Below are positions 33,666-42,472 of a stretch of DNA of 64,000 nucleotides, in pieces. Source of the stretch: Nocardioides sp. JS614 (GTDB taxonomy: Bacteria > Actinomycetota > Actinomycetes > Propionibacteriales > Nocardioidaceae); contig NC_008699.1 in the NCBI RefSeq assembly GCF_000015265.1, forward strand, positions 682,001 through 746,000, in the 5' to 3' direction. A program made the translations under genes and the position numbers. Every line of letters begins with the position of its first letter. Within the stretch, counting starts at the first letter, position 1. The notes below the pieces were generated by a model. The model saw nothing but the letters and a program-made list of their open reading frames with translations. It was not told the DNA's origin and ran no database searches.

Positions 33666-34163
33666 CGGCGCGGCCGCGAGCTGCCGTGCTTCGGGACGAC
33701 CGGGCACTTCCACGCCGCCCAGGTCCGTCTGGACCGGAGCGAACGGCTCGACGGCCCGCCGGACCTGACGACCGAGCGGATCGCCGCCGGCGTCGGACAC
33801 GGGCAACGCGTGGTCGTCGCCGACGGGACGGTGCTGTCATTGTCATTCGACCCGCTGGGTGTCTACCGCCTGCTTGCCCTGATCGACGACCCGACGGAGC
33901 CCTCGGCGTTCGCCGCCGAGGCGCTCGGGCCGTCGGCCACCGCTCCATCGCCCGAGCACGACAATCTCCACCGGACACTCAGGGTGCTCCTGGACACCGG
34001 GATGAGCGTGGCCGAGAGCGCGCGCCTGCTGCACTTCCGCTACAACACCTTGCGCTACCGGATCACCCGCATCGAGTCGCTCGTGGGTCCGTTCACCGCC
34101 GACGCTCAGCTCCGGCTGCGGATCCTCCTGGCCCTCCAGGTGCTGGACATGCGCGGGGTATGA
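33651..34163 (+). pseudogene. C-terminal remnant of a PucR-type regulator
   Basis: The C-terminal half is a clear PucR helix-turn-helix (HTH_30): LHRTLRVLLDTGMSVAESAR followed by LLHFRYNTLRYRITRIESLVG and a leucine-rich end. Upstream, FDPLGVYRLLALIDDPTEPSAF also fits the family. A full PucR regulator has 400-500 residues; here at most 170 codons are open and recognisable similarity starts near 33770. It abuts the LysR remnant head to head, so a recombination or deletion joined two broken regulator genes at about 33.67 kb. A short PucR-like protein could still be made. Confidence 0.65.
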
Positions 34164-34189
34164 GGCAGGTGCCTCTGGGCCGGTCGAGC

Positions 34190-35524
34190 TCAGCCGGTCT
34201 GCAGCGAACGGGCCACCTCGCGAGCCCGAGCCGCCAGCTCTGCCGGGTCGGCGTTCACCAGCGCGTGGTCCCGCACCACCAGCTCGCCCTCGACCAGCAC
34301 GTGTCGGGCGGTAGCCGGGGGCGAGAGCAGCAGGCCGGCCACCGGGTCCGCCTCCGTGCCGACGGCGTTGAGCCCGGAGACGTCGAAGACCGCGAGGTCC
34401 GCACGGGCGCCGACCTCGATCCTGCCGAGCTCCGGCAGGCCCAGTGCCCTGGCGCCTCCGGTGGTCGCCACGACCAGTGCCTCGGAGGCGGTGAGTCCGT
34501 GCTCGACGCCGTGCACCCGGGAGACCAGCAGCAGCTGGCGCGCCTCGGCCAGGGCACTGCCGCCGTCGTTGGACGCTGACCCGTCGACGCCGAGCGAGAC
34601 GGTGATGCCCGCGTCGACCAGGTCACGGATCCGGCTGATGCCTGAGCCCAGTCGCAGGTTCGACGTGGGGCAGAGCGAGATCGCGGTGCCGGTGTCGGCC
34701 AGCACCTCGATGTCGCCGTCGGAGAGATGGACGCAGTGCGCCAGCCACGTACGCGGGCCGAGGACGCCCCACTCCGCCAGCAGCTCGACCGGGCGGAGGC
34801 CGGTGGCGCTGACGGTCGCCGCTTCCTCGTCGCGAGCCTCGGCCAGGTGGGTGTGGAAGCCGAGCTCGCGGTCGCGCGCGAAGCCGTGCGCCGCCCGCGC
34901 CAGCGTCGAGGTCACCGCCAGTGGGTGGCAGGGGGCGGCCGCGATCCGGGTCCGCCATGCCGGCCCCTGATCGTGATGGCGGTCGGTCAGGTCGGCCAAC
35001 CGACGGAGGTAGCGGTCGGTCGACTCGCACAGGGCAGCGGGGGCGAGCCCGCCGTGGGCGTCGTCGACATCCATGCTGCCGACGGCGCTGACCAGCCGGA
35101 TCCCGAGCCGGCGCCCGGCCGTGACCTGGGCGTCCACCGGGTCGGGTGATCCGGATGCCGGAGGCAGGTAGTGATGGTCCACGGTGGTGGTGCAGCCGGA
35201 CAGCAGCAGTTCGCCCGCGGCGACGGCGGTGGCCGCCTCCTGCCAGGCACTGTCGTGGCGGCCGAACAGCGGCCAAAGCTCGCCGAGCCAGCCGAACAGA
35301 CCGTGTTCCTGGCCACGCACCCGGGTCAGGCACTGGAACATGTGGTGGTGGGTGTTGACGAGCCCGGGGACGACGACGGCGCCGCGCGCATCGACGATCC
35401 CGGTGCCCGCGTCGACGACCAGGCCGGTCCCGATCGCGGTGATCACGCCGTCCTCGACCAGGACGCTGTCGGCAGCCGGGTGGCTCGTGAGCACCGCGTC
35501 CGCACCGCGGATCAGGAGCCTCAC
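34190..35524 (-). CDS. amidohydrolase, 8-oxoguanine deaminase / chlorohydrolase type
   Basis: A 444-residue metal-dependent hydrolase of the AtzB/TrzN/SsnA group. Metal ligands are in PGLVNTHHHMFQCLTR, GFHTHLAEARDE, LAHCVHLSDGDIEVLA and LGVDGSASNDGGS. The family deaminates or dechlorinates heteroaromatic rings; 8-oxoguanine deaminase is the closest named type by these motifs, but the substrate is uncertain. The GTG start overlaps the stop of the ABC ATPase gene by 4 bp, making it the last gene of the transporter operon, so the transporter may bring in its substrate, for instance a purine- or triazine-like compound. Confidence 0.85.
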   Translation of the reverse strand: MRLLIRGADAVLTSHPAADSVLVEDGVITAIGTGLVVDAGTGIVDARGAVVVPGLVNTHHHMFQCLTRVRGQEHGLFGWLGELWPLFGRHDSAWQEAATAVAAGELLLSGCTTTVDHHYLPPASGSPDPVDAQVTAGRRLGIRLVSAVGSMDVDDAHGGLAPAALCESTDRYLRRLADLTDRHHDQGPAWRTRIAAAPCHPLAVTSTLARAAHGFARDRELGFHTHLAEARDEEAATVSATGLRPVELLAEWGVLGPRTWLAHCVHLSDGDIEVLADTGTAISLCPTSNLRLGSGISRIRDLVDAGITVSLGVDGSASNDGGSALAEARQLLLVSRVHGVEHGLTASEALVVATTGGARALGLPELGRIEVGARADLAVFDVSGLNAVGTEADPVAGLLLSPPATARHVLVEGELVVRDHALVNADPAELAARAREVARSLQTG

Positions 35525-37047
35525 GGCACGCCTGCTCCCGTGAGGTAGCTCGCGGCGTAGATCTCGTCAGCGTGGTCCAGCCCGCCCGGAGACTCGTGGA
35601 CGCAGCGGCCATCTCGCAGCACCAGCACCCGGTCGGCCGCACCGGCGACCTCGTCGACGTCGCAGGAGATGTAGAGGACAGCCGTCCCTGCCCGTGCGGC
35701 CTCGCGGACGATCTCGATCAGCGTCCGGCGGGTCGGCTCGTCGACGCCCTGGGTGGGTTCGTGCAGGATCAGCACCTTCGGCTCGTCCTCCAGGACCCTG
35801 GCCAGCAGCACCTTCTGCTGGTTGCCTCCGCTGAGCGACCCGATCGGCGCGTCCGGGCCACTCGTCCGGACCTGGAACGCCCCAGTGGCGCGACGCGCCC
35901 AGGATCGCTCCCGGGGGTCGGCGATCAGGCCGAGGATCCGGTTGGCGCGGCGTACGACCGGGGAGAGGTTCTCACGGACCGATGCCGCGACGTACACGCC
36001 GTTGAGGAGCCGGTCTGCCGGAACGACTCCGAGCCCGTTCCTCCGGCTCTGGGCGTAGGTCCGGCCGCGCAGCCTGTGCCCGTCGAGGTGGATCGCTCCG
36101 GCGTGGCAGCGGTCCGGCCGGGTGATCAGGTACGGCAGCTCTTCGAACCCGGCGCCCGTGGCGCCGGTGACGCCGAGCACCTCGCCCGGGCGGATCTCCA
36201 GGGACAGGTCGCGGACCTGCTCACCGGTGACCCGGTCCAGGACCAGCCGTGGCGGCCGGTCGGCGGCCACGGTGGTCGCCGACGTTCGCCGCAACGCGGT
36301 CACCTGGCGACCACTGACCATGCGGAGCAGCTCGTCCTCGTGCGTGGTGGAGACGTCGACGGTGTCGACCACGGCACCGCTGGCCAGCACCGTGGCCCGG
36401 TCGGCCGCCGAGAGGACCTCGGACATGTGGTGGGTGACCAGCAGCACCCCACCGCCCTGGGCCGCGACCCGGCGCGCGGTGGCGAGCACCATGTCGGCGT
36501 CCGTCCCCCGCAGCCGGGCCGTGGCCTCGTCCAGGATCAGCAGGTCCAGCGGGGCTCTCGTTGCGCCACGCTTGAGCGCGCGGGCGATCGCCACCACCGC
36601 CTGGTTGGCCGGAGAGAGATCTCGAACCATCGTGTTCGGGCGGAAGTCCGCGGCCAGCGAGTCGAGGATCGGCTGCAGGATCCGCCGCTCCTTCTCCCAG
36701 TCGACGAACGGGCCTCGCCGCGCGACGACGTCGCCCATGCAGCAGTTCTCCAGCACCGTCGCGTCAGCGCAGAGCGCCAGGTCCTGGTGGACGACGCCGA
36801 TCCTGAGGATCCCGTCGTCCCCCGATCCGATGGTGAAGCCACCGGAGTCCGGACGGACCAGACCGCTGATCATCTTGACCAGGGTCGACTTCCCGGATCC
36901 GTTGTGACCGAGGAGAGCGTGCACCTCCCCACTACGGACGTCGAAGGTGACCTTCCGAACCGCCTGCGTCGAGCCGAAGCTCTTCGTGAGGCCGCGGACG
37001 CTGAGGGCCGGAGCCGGTCCGCTGATGATGATCCCGGGTGACAGCAT
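35521..37047 (-). CDS. sugar-type ABC transporter ATPase (RbsA-like, two domains)
   Basis: A 508-residue double ATPase. The first domain has Walker A LLGHNGSGKSTLVKMISGL, a divergent signature LSPANQAVVAIARAL and Walker B LLILDEATARL; the second has a degenerate Walker A (VTGATGAGFEELPYL) but a good signature IGSLSGGNQQKVLLARVL and LILHEPTQGVD. This asymmetry is normal for the RbsA/MglA/XylG group. It energises uptake with the permease at 38263 and the binding protein at 37049; all are on one strand, 2 to 51 bp apart. Confidence 0.92.
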   Translation of the reverse strand: MLSPGIIISGPAPALSVRGLTKSFGSTQAVRKVTFDVRSGEVHALLGHNGSGKSTLVKMISGLVRPDSGGFTIGSGDDGILRIGVVHQDLALCADATVLENCCMGDVVARRGPFVDWEKERRILQPILDSLAADFRPNTMVRDLSPANQAVVAIARALKRGATRAPLDLLILDEATARLRGTDADMVLATARRVAAQGGGVLLVTHHMSEVLSAADRATVLASGAVVDTVDVSTTHEDELLRMVSGRQVTALRRTSATTVAADRPPRLVLDRVTGEQVRDLSLEIRPGEVLGVTGATGAGFEELPYLITRPDRCHAGAIHLDGHRLRGRTYAQSRRNGLGVVPADRLLNGVYVAASVRENLSPVVRRANRILGLIADPRERSWARRATGAFQVRTSGPDAPIGSLSGGNQQKVLLARVLEDEPKVLILHEPTQGVDEPTRRTLIEIVREAARAGTAVLYISCDVDEVAGAADRVLVLRDGRCVHESPGGLDHADEIYAASYLTGAGVP

Positions 37048-37048
37048 G

Positions 37049-38212
37049 TCAGGAGAGGCCCCACAGCTCCTTGTAGCCGTCCTGGTAGGCCGGTCCGAAG
37101 AGCGCCTCGTCGACCGACTTCGAGGTCGAGGTGTCGACGTCCTTCAGGGCGGCCGAGTCGACGAACCGGACGGGGAGGACGGGGTTCGCGGGCTCCATCT
37201 TCAGCATCCCGCGCATGGCCTGGTCGACCGCGGCCCACGCGGCCCATGCGGAGCTCTTGGCCACGTTGGCGACGAACACGTCCCCCTGCTTGACCAGGGC
37301 CAGCGCCGCGGGGCTGCCGTCCTGGGAGGCGACCCGCGTCTTGCCGGTCGCGGCGGCCTGCTGCACACCGGTGGTCGCGAAGATGCCCATGGCGTCGTAG
37401 ATGGGGAGGATGAAGTTGATGTCCGGGTTGCTGCGGATCTGCGTCGCGGTGAGCCCCGGGATCTGGGTCGACCAGTCGTTGAGAGCAGTGTCGGTCGTGG
37501 AGATGACCTCACAGGTGTCGCAGCTCTCGATGGTCTCGGCGATCGCCTTGACGATCGCCGGGGCGGCGGTGAGCTCGGAGGTGTTCATGATCTGCACCTT
37601 GGCCTCGCCGTCGGTGCTCGCGATGGCGGCGGCGGCGATCAGCTGTCCGCCCAGCTCGGCGTCGGGCGAGACGTTGCCGAAGATGTTCGGGTCCGAGCCC
37701 TGACCCGGCACGTCCGCGACCGGCGGGCTGTTGACCACGTCGATGGTCGGGATCCCCTTGTCCTTGGCGGCCTTGATCTGGTCGGCCACCACCTGCATGA
37801 CCAGCCCGTCGCTGATGATCGCGTCCGCGCGGTTGTCGATGGCCTGCTGCATGCCCTGCCGCATCAGGGTCGCCTGGCTCTTCGCATCGAAGACCGTGAC
37901 CTTGAGCCCGAGCAACCCGGCTGCGACCTTGGCGTTGGCCACGACGTCGGCGAGGGTCGGCACTCGGAGGTCGATGGCGACGATGGCGATCGTCTTGCCC
38001 TTCAACGCCGACGTGTCGACGGCCGGCCCGGGCGGCGTGAACTCGGGGGCGCTCGAGTGCTGCTCGATGAGCTCCGTCATCGCGACTGCGATCTCGGACG
38101 TGGCGTCCTGCTCACTCACGGAGGCGGTGCTCTCGGGTGCCGAGCACGCGGTGAGGGCGAGCGAGGCGGAGACGACGGCGGCTGCGAGCAGCCGCAGGGG
38201 CTTCTGGGACAT
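37049..38212 (-). CDS. periplasmic-type substrate-binding lipoprotein of the ABC importer
   Basis: A 387-residue binding protein of the ribose/autoinducer-2 cluster (Peripla_BP_4). The signal peptide ends with a lipobox, SASLALTACSAPES, with lipidated cysteine at residue 23. The two-lobe fold is suggested by GKTIAIVAIDLRVPTLADVV, QGMQQAIDNRADAIISDGL and INFILPIYDAMGIFATTGV. The frame runs open upstream, but the ATG at 38212 (GGAAGAGAAC before it) gives the signal peptide. The ligand is not predictable; the paired amidohydrolase hints at a nitrogen-containing ring. Confidence 0.92.
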   Translation of the reverse strand: MSQKPLRLLAAAVVSASLALTACSAPESTASVSEQDATSEIAVAMTELIEQHSSAPEFTPPGPAVDTSALKGKTIAIVAIDLRVPTLADVVANAKVAAGLLGLKVTVFDAKSQATLMRQGMQQAIDNRADAIISDGLVMQVVADQIKAAKDKGIPTIDVVNSPPVADVPGQGSDPNIFGNVSPDAELGGQLIAAAAIASTDGEAKVQIMNTSELTAAPAIVKAIAETIESCDTCEVISTTDTALNDWSTQIPGLTATQIRSNPDINFILPIYDAMGIFATTGVQQAAATGKTRVASQDGSPAALALVKQGDVFVANVAKSSAWAAWAAVDQAMRGMLKMEPANPVLPVRFVDSAALKDVDTSTSKSVDEALFGPAYQDGYKELWGLS

Positions 38213-38262
38213 GTTCTCTTCCTTCGGTTGGCGCGGTTCCGAGACGGGCGGAGGGGAGGTGC

Positions 38263-39294
38263 TCAGGTGCGGGCCTTGCGGGCGAAGAAGCGACTGAGGC
38301 CGACGGCGAGGACCAGAACGCCGCCGTTGAAGACATTGATCACCCAGTTGTCGAGTCCGAGGAACTGGAAGCCGGTGGTACCGACGGCGAGCAGGTAGAC
38401 CGCCCACACCGACCCCCAGACGTTGAACCGACCGGGGGTGAACGCAGTAGCGCCGAGGAACCCAGCGGCGTAGGCGGGCAGCAGGAACGGGTCGGCGATC
38501 GACGGGCTGGCGGCGCCGGTCTGCCCCACGAACATGACGCCCGCGGCACCGGCGAGCAGTCCCGCGGTCATCATCACCCCGACGCGTACCCGGGCGGTGC
38601 GGACCCCGGCGAGCTCGGCGGCGGCCCGAGCATTGCCGGTGAAGAACATGCTCCGCCCGATCGGCATCCGGCCCACCACGAGGTAGAGGACGAAGGCCAC
38701 GGCGAGCATGAAGAAGAACGCCGCCTGGACGTCGAGGAACCGGCTCTGGAAGGGGTAGGTCAACGACGTCGGGAGGCCGCCGATGGTCACGGAGCCGGCG
38801 ACACCGATGGCCAGCCCCTGGACCAGGGTCCCGACCGCGAGGGTGACGATGAACGAGTTGAGTCCCGCGCCGACGACCAGCGCCGCGTTGACGAGGCCGA
38901 CGATCGCGGCCAGCGCCAGTGCGACCAGGCAGGCCAGGGGCACCGAGACGCCGTGCTCGGTGGTCAGGTAGGCGATCAGGCTTGCCGACAACCCCATGAC
39001 CGCGGCGACGGAGAGGTCGAACTCTCCGATGATGAGCACCAGCGTGACGCCCATCGCGAGCATGGCGGCGGTCGCCTGGATGCTCAGGATCGTGGTGAGG
39101 TTGGCGACGGTGAAGAAGGTCTCGGTCCGAAGGACGGAGAACACGGCGATCAGCGCGACCAGGGCGAGGAGCAGCGCGTACCGCTGCAAGTGGGTGGCGA
39201 GATCGCCACCACCCGAGCCGCTGCTCGCGCGGTCGTCACCGGTGGCGGTCGGATCGACCGCGAGGTCGGTGCGGATCTTCGACGATGTGGTCAC
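38263..39294 (-). CDS. ABC transporter permease (RbsC-like)
   Basis: A 343-residue membrane protein with about ten helices in the RbsC pattern: TTILSIQATAAMLAMGVTLVLIIGEFDLSVAAVMGLSA carries the conserved G-x-DLSV loop, followed by LNSFIVTLAVGTLVQGLAIGV and NARAAAELAGVRTARVRVGVM. A 40-residue polar N-terminus precedes the first helix. It is the first gene of the operon permease - binding protein - ATPase - amidohydrolase, an uncommon order. The IclR gene upstream (39453) is on the same strand and is the likely regulator. Confidence 0.92.
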   Translation of the reverse strand: MTTSSKIRTDLAVDPTATGDDRASSGSGGGDLATHLQRYALLLALVALIAVFSVLRTETFFTVANLTTILSIQATAAMLAMGVTLVLIIGEFDLSVAAVMGLSASLIAYLTTEHGVSVPLACLVALALAAIVGLVNAALVVGAGLNSFIVTLAVGTLVQGLAIGVAGSVTIGGLPTSLTYPFQSRFLDVQAAFFFMLAVAFVLYLVVGRMPIGRSMFFTGNARAAAELAGVRTARVRVGVMMTAGLLAGAAGVMFVGQTGAASPSIADPFLLPAYAAGFLGATAFTPGRFNVWGSVWAVYLLAVGTTGFQFLGLDNWVINVFNGGVLVLAVGLSRFFARKART

Positions 39295-39452
39295 GCGCGG
39301 CTCGCCTCCGTGCTGGTGAGGGGCCGGCCTCCGCGTGCGGGGCGCCGGGGCAGCCGGCCCTGGCTCTGGGTGTGCCGCGCACAGTAATCAGGCGGTCGAG
39401 CAAGGTGGAACGATCTCTCGAAACATTCCCCTGTGAGGAAAAGGAGCGGCAG

Positions 39453-40223
39453 TCAGTCCGAGCCGAAGTAGTCCAGGGTGATCGCGCCGCTGGCCGCGCG
39501 CAGGTGAGTGATCAGGCCGCTGACGCGCACGTGCGGCAGGCGGACCGAGGGCGCCGCGACGGCGAGGGCGGCGATCGACTTGCCGGTGGGGTCGTTGATC
39601 GGAACGGCCACCGCGTGGACGCCGGGCTCGCGCTCGCCCATGTTCGTGGCGTAGCCGAACTCACGGATGGTTGCGAGCTCTGCGTGCAGCGTCGCGCTCC
39701 AGTCGGCATCCGGGTGCCGCGGATCCTGGCCGAGTGCCTCCTCCAGCTCGGCGGGCTTGAGGGCCGCGAGCAGGACCTTGCCGGCCGCCGACACCGACGC
39801 CGACACGCGTTGGCCCCGGATGCTTCGAACCTGGAGGCCGTGCCGATCCTCGACCACCGCGTCGAGGCAGAGCACCTCGTGGCCCACGAGCACCTGCAGG
39901 TTGACCGCCTCGTTCACCTGCTTGCACAGCCGCTCGAGGTGGGTGTGAGCGATCCGCTCCAGCGAGTTCTGGTCGCTGAAGTGCCGGGCGAGCTTGAGGA
40001 TGTTGGGTCCCGCCACGTACGCCCTGGATCCCGCGGGCTGGCGAAGGAATCCCTCGTCCTTGAGACAGGTCAGCAGCCGATGGGCGGTCGACCCGGCGAC
40101 GTTGAGCGCCCTGGAGGCGTCCACGACCCTCAGGGAGGGCTGGTGCTCGAGCAGCATGAGCAGGCGCAGCGCGTTGGCGGCGGAACTCACGGCTGGAACG
40201 CGCTGACCATCATCGTTCGACAT
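39453..40223 (-). CDS. IclR-family transcriptional regulator
   Basis: A 256-residue IclR regulator: N-terminal winged helix ALRLLMLLEHQPSLRVVDASRALNVAGSTAHRLLTCLKDEGFL (residues 18-60) and a C-terminal GAF-like effector domain with VSAAGKVLLAAL and the typical YATNMGEREPGVHAVAVPI. TATGAT (40230-40235) lies 6 bases before the ATG. It sits between the transporter operon downstream and the divergent dioxygenase operon, so it may control both. A second IclR gene lies at 44069. Confidence 0.93.
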   Translation of the reverse strand: MSNDDGQRVPAVSSAANALRLLMLLEHQPSLRVVDASRALNVAGSTAHRLLTCLKDEGFLRQPAGSRAYVAGPNILKLARHFSDQNSLERIAHTHLERLCKQVNEAVNLQVLVGHEVLCLDAVVEDRHGLQVRSIRGQRVSASVSAAGKVLLAALKPAELEEALGQDPRHPDADWSATLHAELATIREFGYATNMGEREPGVHAVAVPINDPTGKSIAALAVAAPSVRLPHVRVSGLITHLRAASGAITLDYFGSD

Positions 40224-40439
40224 GGCGGAATCATAGGGCGTGCCGTCAGCGTGAGGTATCCGGTCGGCGCCGGCGCAACCGGAGTAGCGTGCGGCCGCGA
40301 AGCGAGCCGTGGAGCGGGATGGGCCGCGCGGCGGGGGTGGAGTCTTCCTCTCTCGCGAATTTTCTGCGAAGTATCTTCTGTTCTGGGGGGTGGATGCCTA
40401 GAGTCCGACCCCAATCGGTTCGTCGACGTTCGAGGAGCA
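40224..40439. promoter_or_regulatory. divergent control region between IclR and the dioxygenase operon
   Basis: 216 bases without a gene between the IclR start and the ferredoxin start. The right part (40341-40380) is distinctly AT-richer than its surroundings and contains the inverted repeat GAAG-TAT-CTTC at 40368-40378 and a related half site CGCGAATTTTCTGCGAA just before it. These are plausible operator sites for an IclR protein and a promoter for the ferredoxin-dioxygenase operon. The boxes themselves are not clear enough to name. Confidence 0.4.
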
Positions 40440-40643
40440 GTGACAACAGTGCAGGTCCACATCGATCGCCCCAGCTGCCAGGCGTACGGCAACTGCGCCG
40501 ACGAGGCCCCCGAGGTCTTCGAGCTGGACGACCAGGGCTACGTGCAGTTGGTCGGGGGCGAGGATGTCCCGGACGCGTTGGAGCAGGCGGCACGCGCTGC
40601 CATCCTCAGCTGCCCGGCGCGTGCGCTCAGCGCCTCGGAATGA
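40440..40643 (+). CDS. small [3Fe-4S]-type ferredoxin
   Basis: A 67-residue ferredoxin: CQAYGNCADEAPEVFELDD gives two cysteines (C-x5-C), and the third is in ILSCPARAL. Three cysteines indicate a [3Fe-4S] cluster of the type that serves cytochromes P450 and some Rieske oxygenases in actinobacteria. It would carry electrons from the reductase at 42797 to the dioxygenase. The start is GTG at 40440 or 40449; GAGGAG lies just upstream but is badly spaced for the first. The much longer upstream frame is antisense to the IclR gene. Confidence 0.88.
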   Translation: MTTVQVHIDRPSCQAYGNCADEAPEVFELDDQGYVQLVGGEDVPDALEQAARAAILSCPARALSASE

Positions 40644-40694
40644 TCACTCTGGCATCGCCGCCACACCCGAGTCCCCAGGGGAGAGGAGTTCGTC

Positions 40695-41969
40695 TTGACC
40701 ACTGAGCGGTCGGTCAGCATCCCGCGTTCCTACTACCGCGACCAGGAGGTGCTGGAGCGCGAGCTCGCCACGATCTACGGCGAGAACTGGATCTTCATCG
40801 GGCACGAGTCCGAGGTCCCCGCCCCCGGCGACTACGTCACCCGCAGCATGGGTGCGAACCCGGTGATCATGTCGCGGACCGAGGGTGGCGACATCCACGT
40901 GATGCTCAACTCGTGCACCCACCGCGGGACCGAGGTGTGCAAGCTCGCCTACGGCAACACCACGACGTTCCGGTGCGGCTACCACGGCTGGGTCTTCGGC
41001 GGCGACGGCGACCTCAAGGGCGTGCCCGGGCGCCGCTCGCTCTACGGCCCGGACTTCGACCCGTCCCGGCTCGGGCTGCGCAAGGCCCGGGTGGAGATCT
41101 GCTGTGGCCTGGTCTTCGCGACCTGGTCCCCGGACGGCCCGGGCCTCCAGGAGAGCCTCGGCGACATGCTGTGGTACCTCCAAGGGTTCTTCGAGCTGTT
41201 CCCAGGAGGGCTCGAGGTCCACGGCGGCGCCCACACGGTCGACGTCCGCGGGAACTGGAAGATCCACGTCGAGAACTTCGCGGGCGACGGCTACCACCTC
41301 AAGACCGCGCACAAGACGATGTTCGACCTCGGGGTGATGGGGACCCAGGCGGGCGCCGTCGAGGGGTTCGTCGTGAACGACCCGCACGGACACTCGCTGC
41401 GAGCGCAGTACCTCGTCGACGAGGGGGTGCCCGGCGTCGTGCTGGGCTACGAGGACGACCTCCTCGCCACGATCGACGCCGATGAGCAGCACCGGAGGTT
41501 CCGGGAGCGGACCACCGTGATCCACGGGATGGTCTATCCGAACCTGCTCTTCATCACGACGGCCCCGCTCTACTTCGGCACCGACGCCGACGGTGCGGTG
41601 GCTTTCACCCAGCTGCGCCAGATCACACCGCTCGACCCACACCGGCACCGCGTCACCTACTGGACGCTCGTGCCCAAGGATGCCAGCGCGGACTGGAAGC
41701 GCAGGTCCTACCTCTACTCGACCCGTCAGCACGGTGCCGCCTCGTTCTTCGAGGCGGACGACCTCGAGAACTTCCGTCGGATCGACGCGGGGCTCGGCGA
41801 CTCGGTCGCCGGCGTCGTGCCGTTCAACTACGAGCTCGGCGTCGATGTCGGCGAGCGCGCGACGCCGCCGTGGACCGGACCCGGTCGCATCGTCCGCCAG
41901 GACCTAACGGAGGCTAATCAGCGCAACCTGGTCAGGCGCTACCTCGAGCAGATGGAGGCTCGCCGATGA
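40695..41969 (+). CDS. Rieske ring-hydroxylating dioxygenase, alpha subunit
   Basis: A 424-residue oxygenase subunit starting at TTG after GAGAGGAG. The Rieske [2Fe-2S] site is CTHRG...CGYHGW (C-x-H-x16-C-x2-H, near residues 74-96). The mononuclear iron site follows in ENFAGDGYHLKTAH (aspartate and two histidines), then the C-terminal catalytic domain. It would add both atoms of O2 to an aromatic ring as a cis-dihydrodiol. The substrate is not deducible from motifs; the general style is that of the large benzoate/toluate/biphenyl-type group. It overlaps the beta subunit gene by 4 bp. Confidence 0.93.
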   Translation: MTTERSVSIPRSYYRDQEVLERELATIYGENWIFIGHESEVPAPGDYVTRSMGANPVIMSRTEGGDIHVMLNSCTHRGTEVCKLAYGNTTTFRCGYHGWVFGGDGDLKGVPGRRSLYGPDFDPSRLGLRKARVEICCGLVFATWSPDGPGLQESLGDMLWYLQGFFELFPGGLEVHGGAHTVDVRGNWKIHVENFAGDGYHLKTAHKTMFDLGVMGTQAGAVEGFVVNDPHGHSLRAQYLVDEGVPGVVLGYEDDLLATIDADEQHRRFRERTTVIHGMVYPNLLFITTAPLYFGTDADGAVAFTQLRQITPLDPHRHRVTYWTLVPKDASADWKRRSYLYSTRQHGAASFFEADDLENFRRIDAGLGDSVAGVVPFNYELGVDVGERATPPWTGPGRIVRQDLTEANQRNLVRRYLEQMEARR

Positions 41970-42472
41970 GCGGCATCTCCGTCGAGCTGCACCGCGAGAT
42001 CGAGCAGTTCCTGGTCGACGAGGCCGACCTCCTCGACACTCACCGTCAGGCCGAGTGGCTGGACCTGCTCCATGACGACTTCACCTACCGGATGCCGGTG
42101 CCGGTGGCCCGCGAGGAGCCGACGCAGGGCCAGTACGACGCCGTCCTGGAGTTCGCCAACGAGTCGAAGAGCTTCCTCTCGATGCGCTTCCAGCGCGTCG
42201 ACTCGGACTTCGCCTGGGCCGAGCGACCGGCGGCGTTCGTGCGCCACTTCGTTTCCAACGTGCGGATCGAGGAGCTGGCTGTCGATCGGGCCTGGCGGGT
42301 GCGTACCAACGTCATGGTGATGCGGTCCCGGCTCCCCGAGCCTCCCAGCCTGGCCACGGCCGAGCGGGTCGACCGGATCGAGCGTCACGACGGTCGCCTC
42401 CTGCTCCGGGAGCGGGTCGTGCACCTGGACACCGAGCATCCGACCGACTCCCAGCTCGGCTCGATCTTCTGA
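41966..42472 (+). CDS. ring-hydroxylating dioxygenase, beta subunit
   Basis: A 168-residue small subunit of SnoaL/NTF2-like fold. It begins with a helix carrying EIEQFLVDEADLLDTHRQAEWLDLLHDDFTYRMPVPV, typical of beta subunits, and ends HLDTEHPTDSQLGSIF. The beta subunit is structural and helps build the alpha3-beta3 hexamer. The ATG overlaps the alpha stop (ATGA), and its own stop overlaps the next ATG as TGATG. Confidence 0.92.
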   Translation: MSGISVELHREIEQFLVDEADLLDTHRQAEWLDLLHDDFTYRMPVPVAREEPTQGQYDAVLEFANESKSFLSMRFQRVDSDFAWAERPAAFVRHFVSNVRIEELAVDRAWRVRTNVMVMRSRLPEPPSLATAERVDRIERHDGRLLLRERVVHLDTEHPTDSQLGSIF

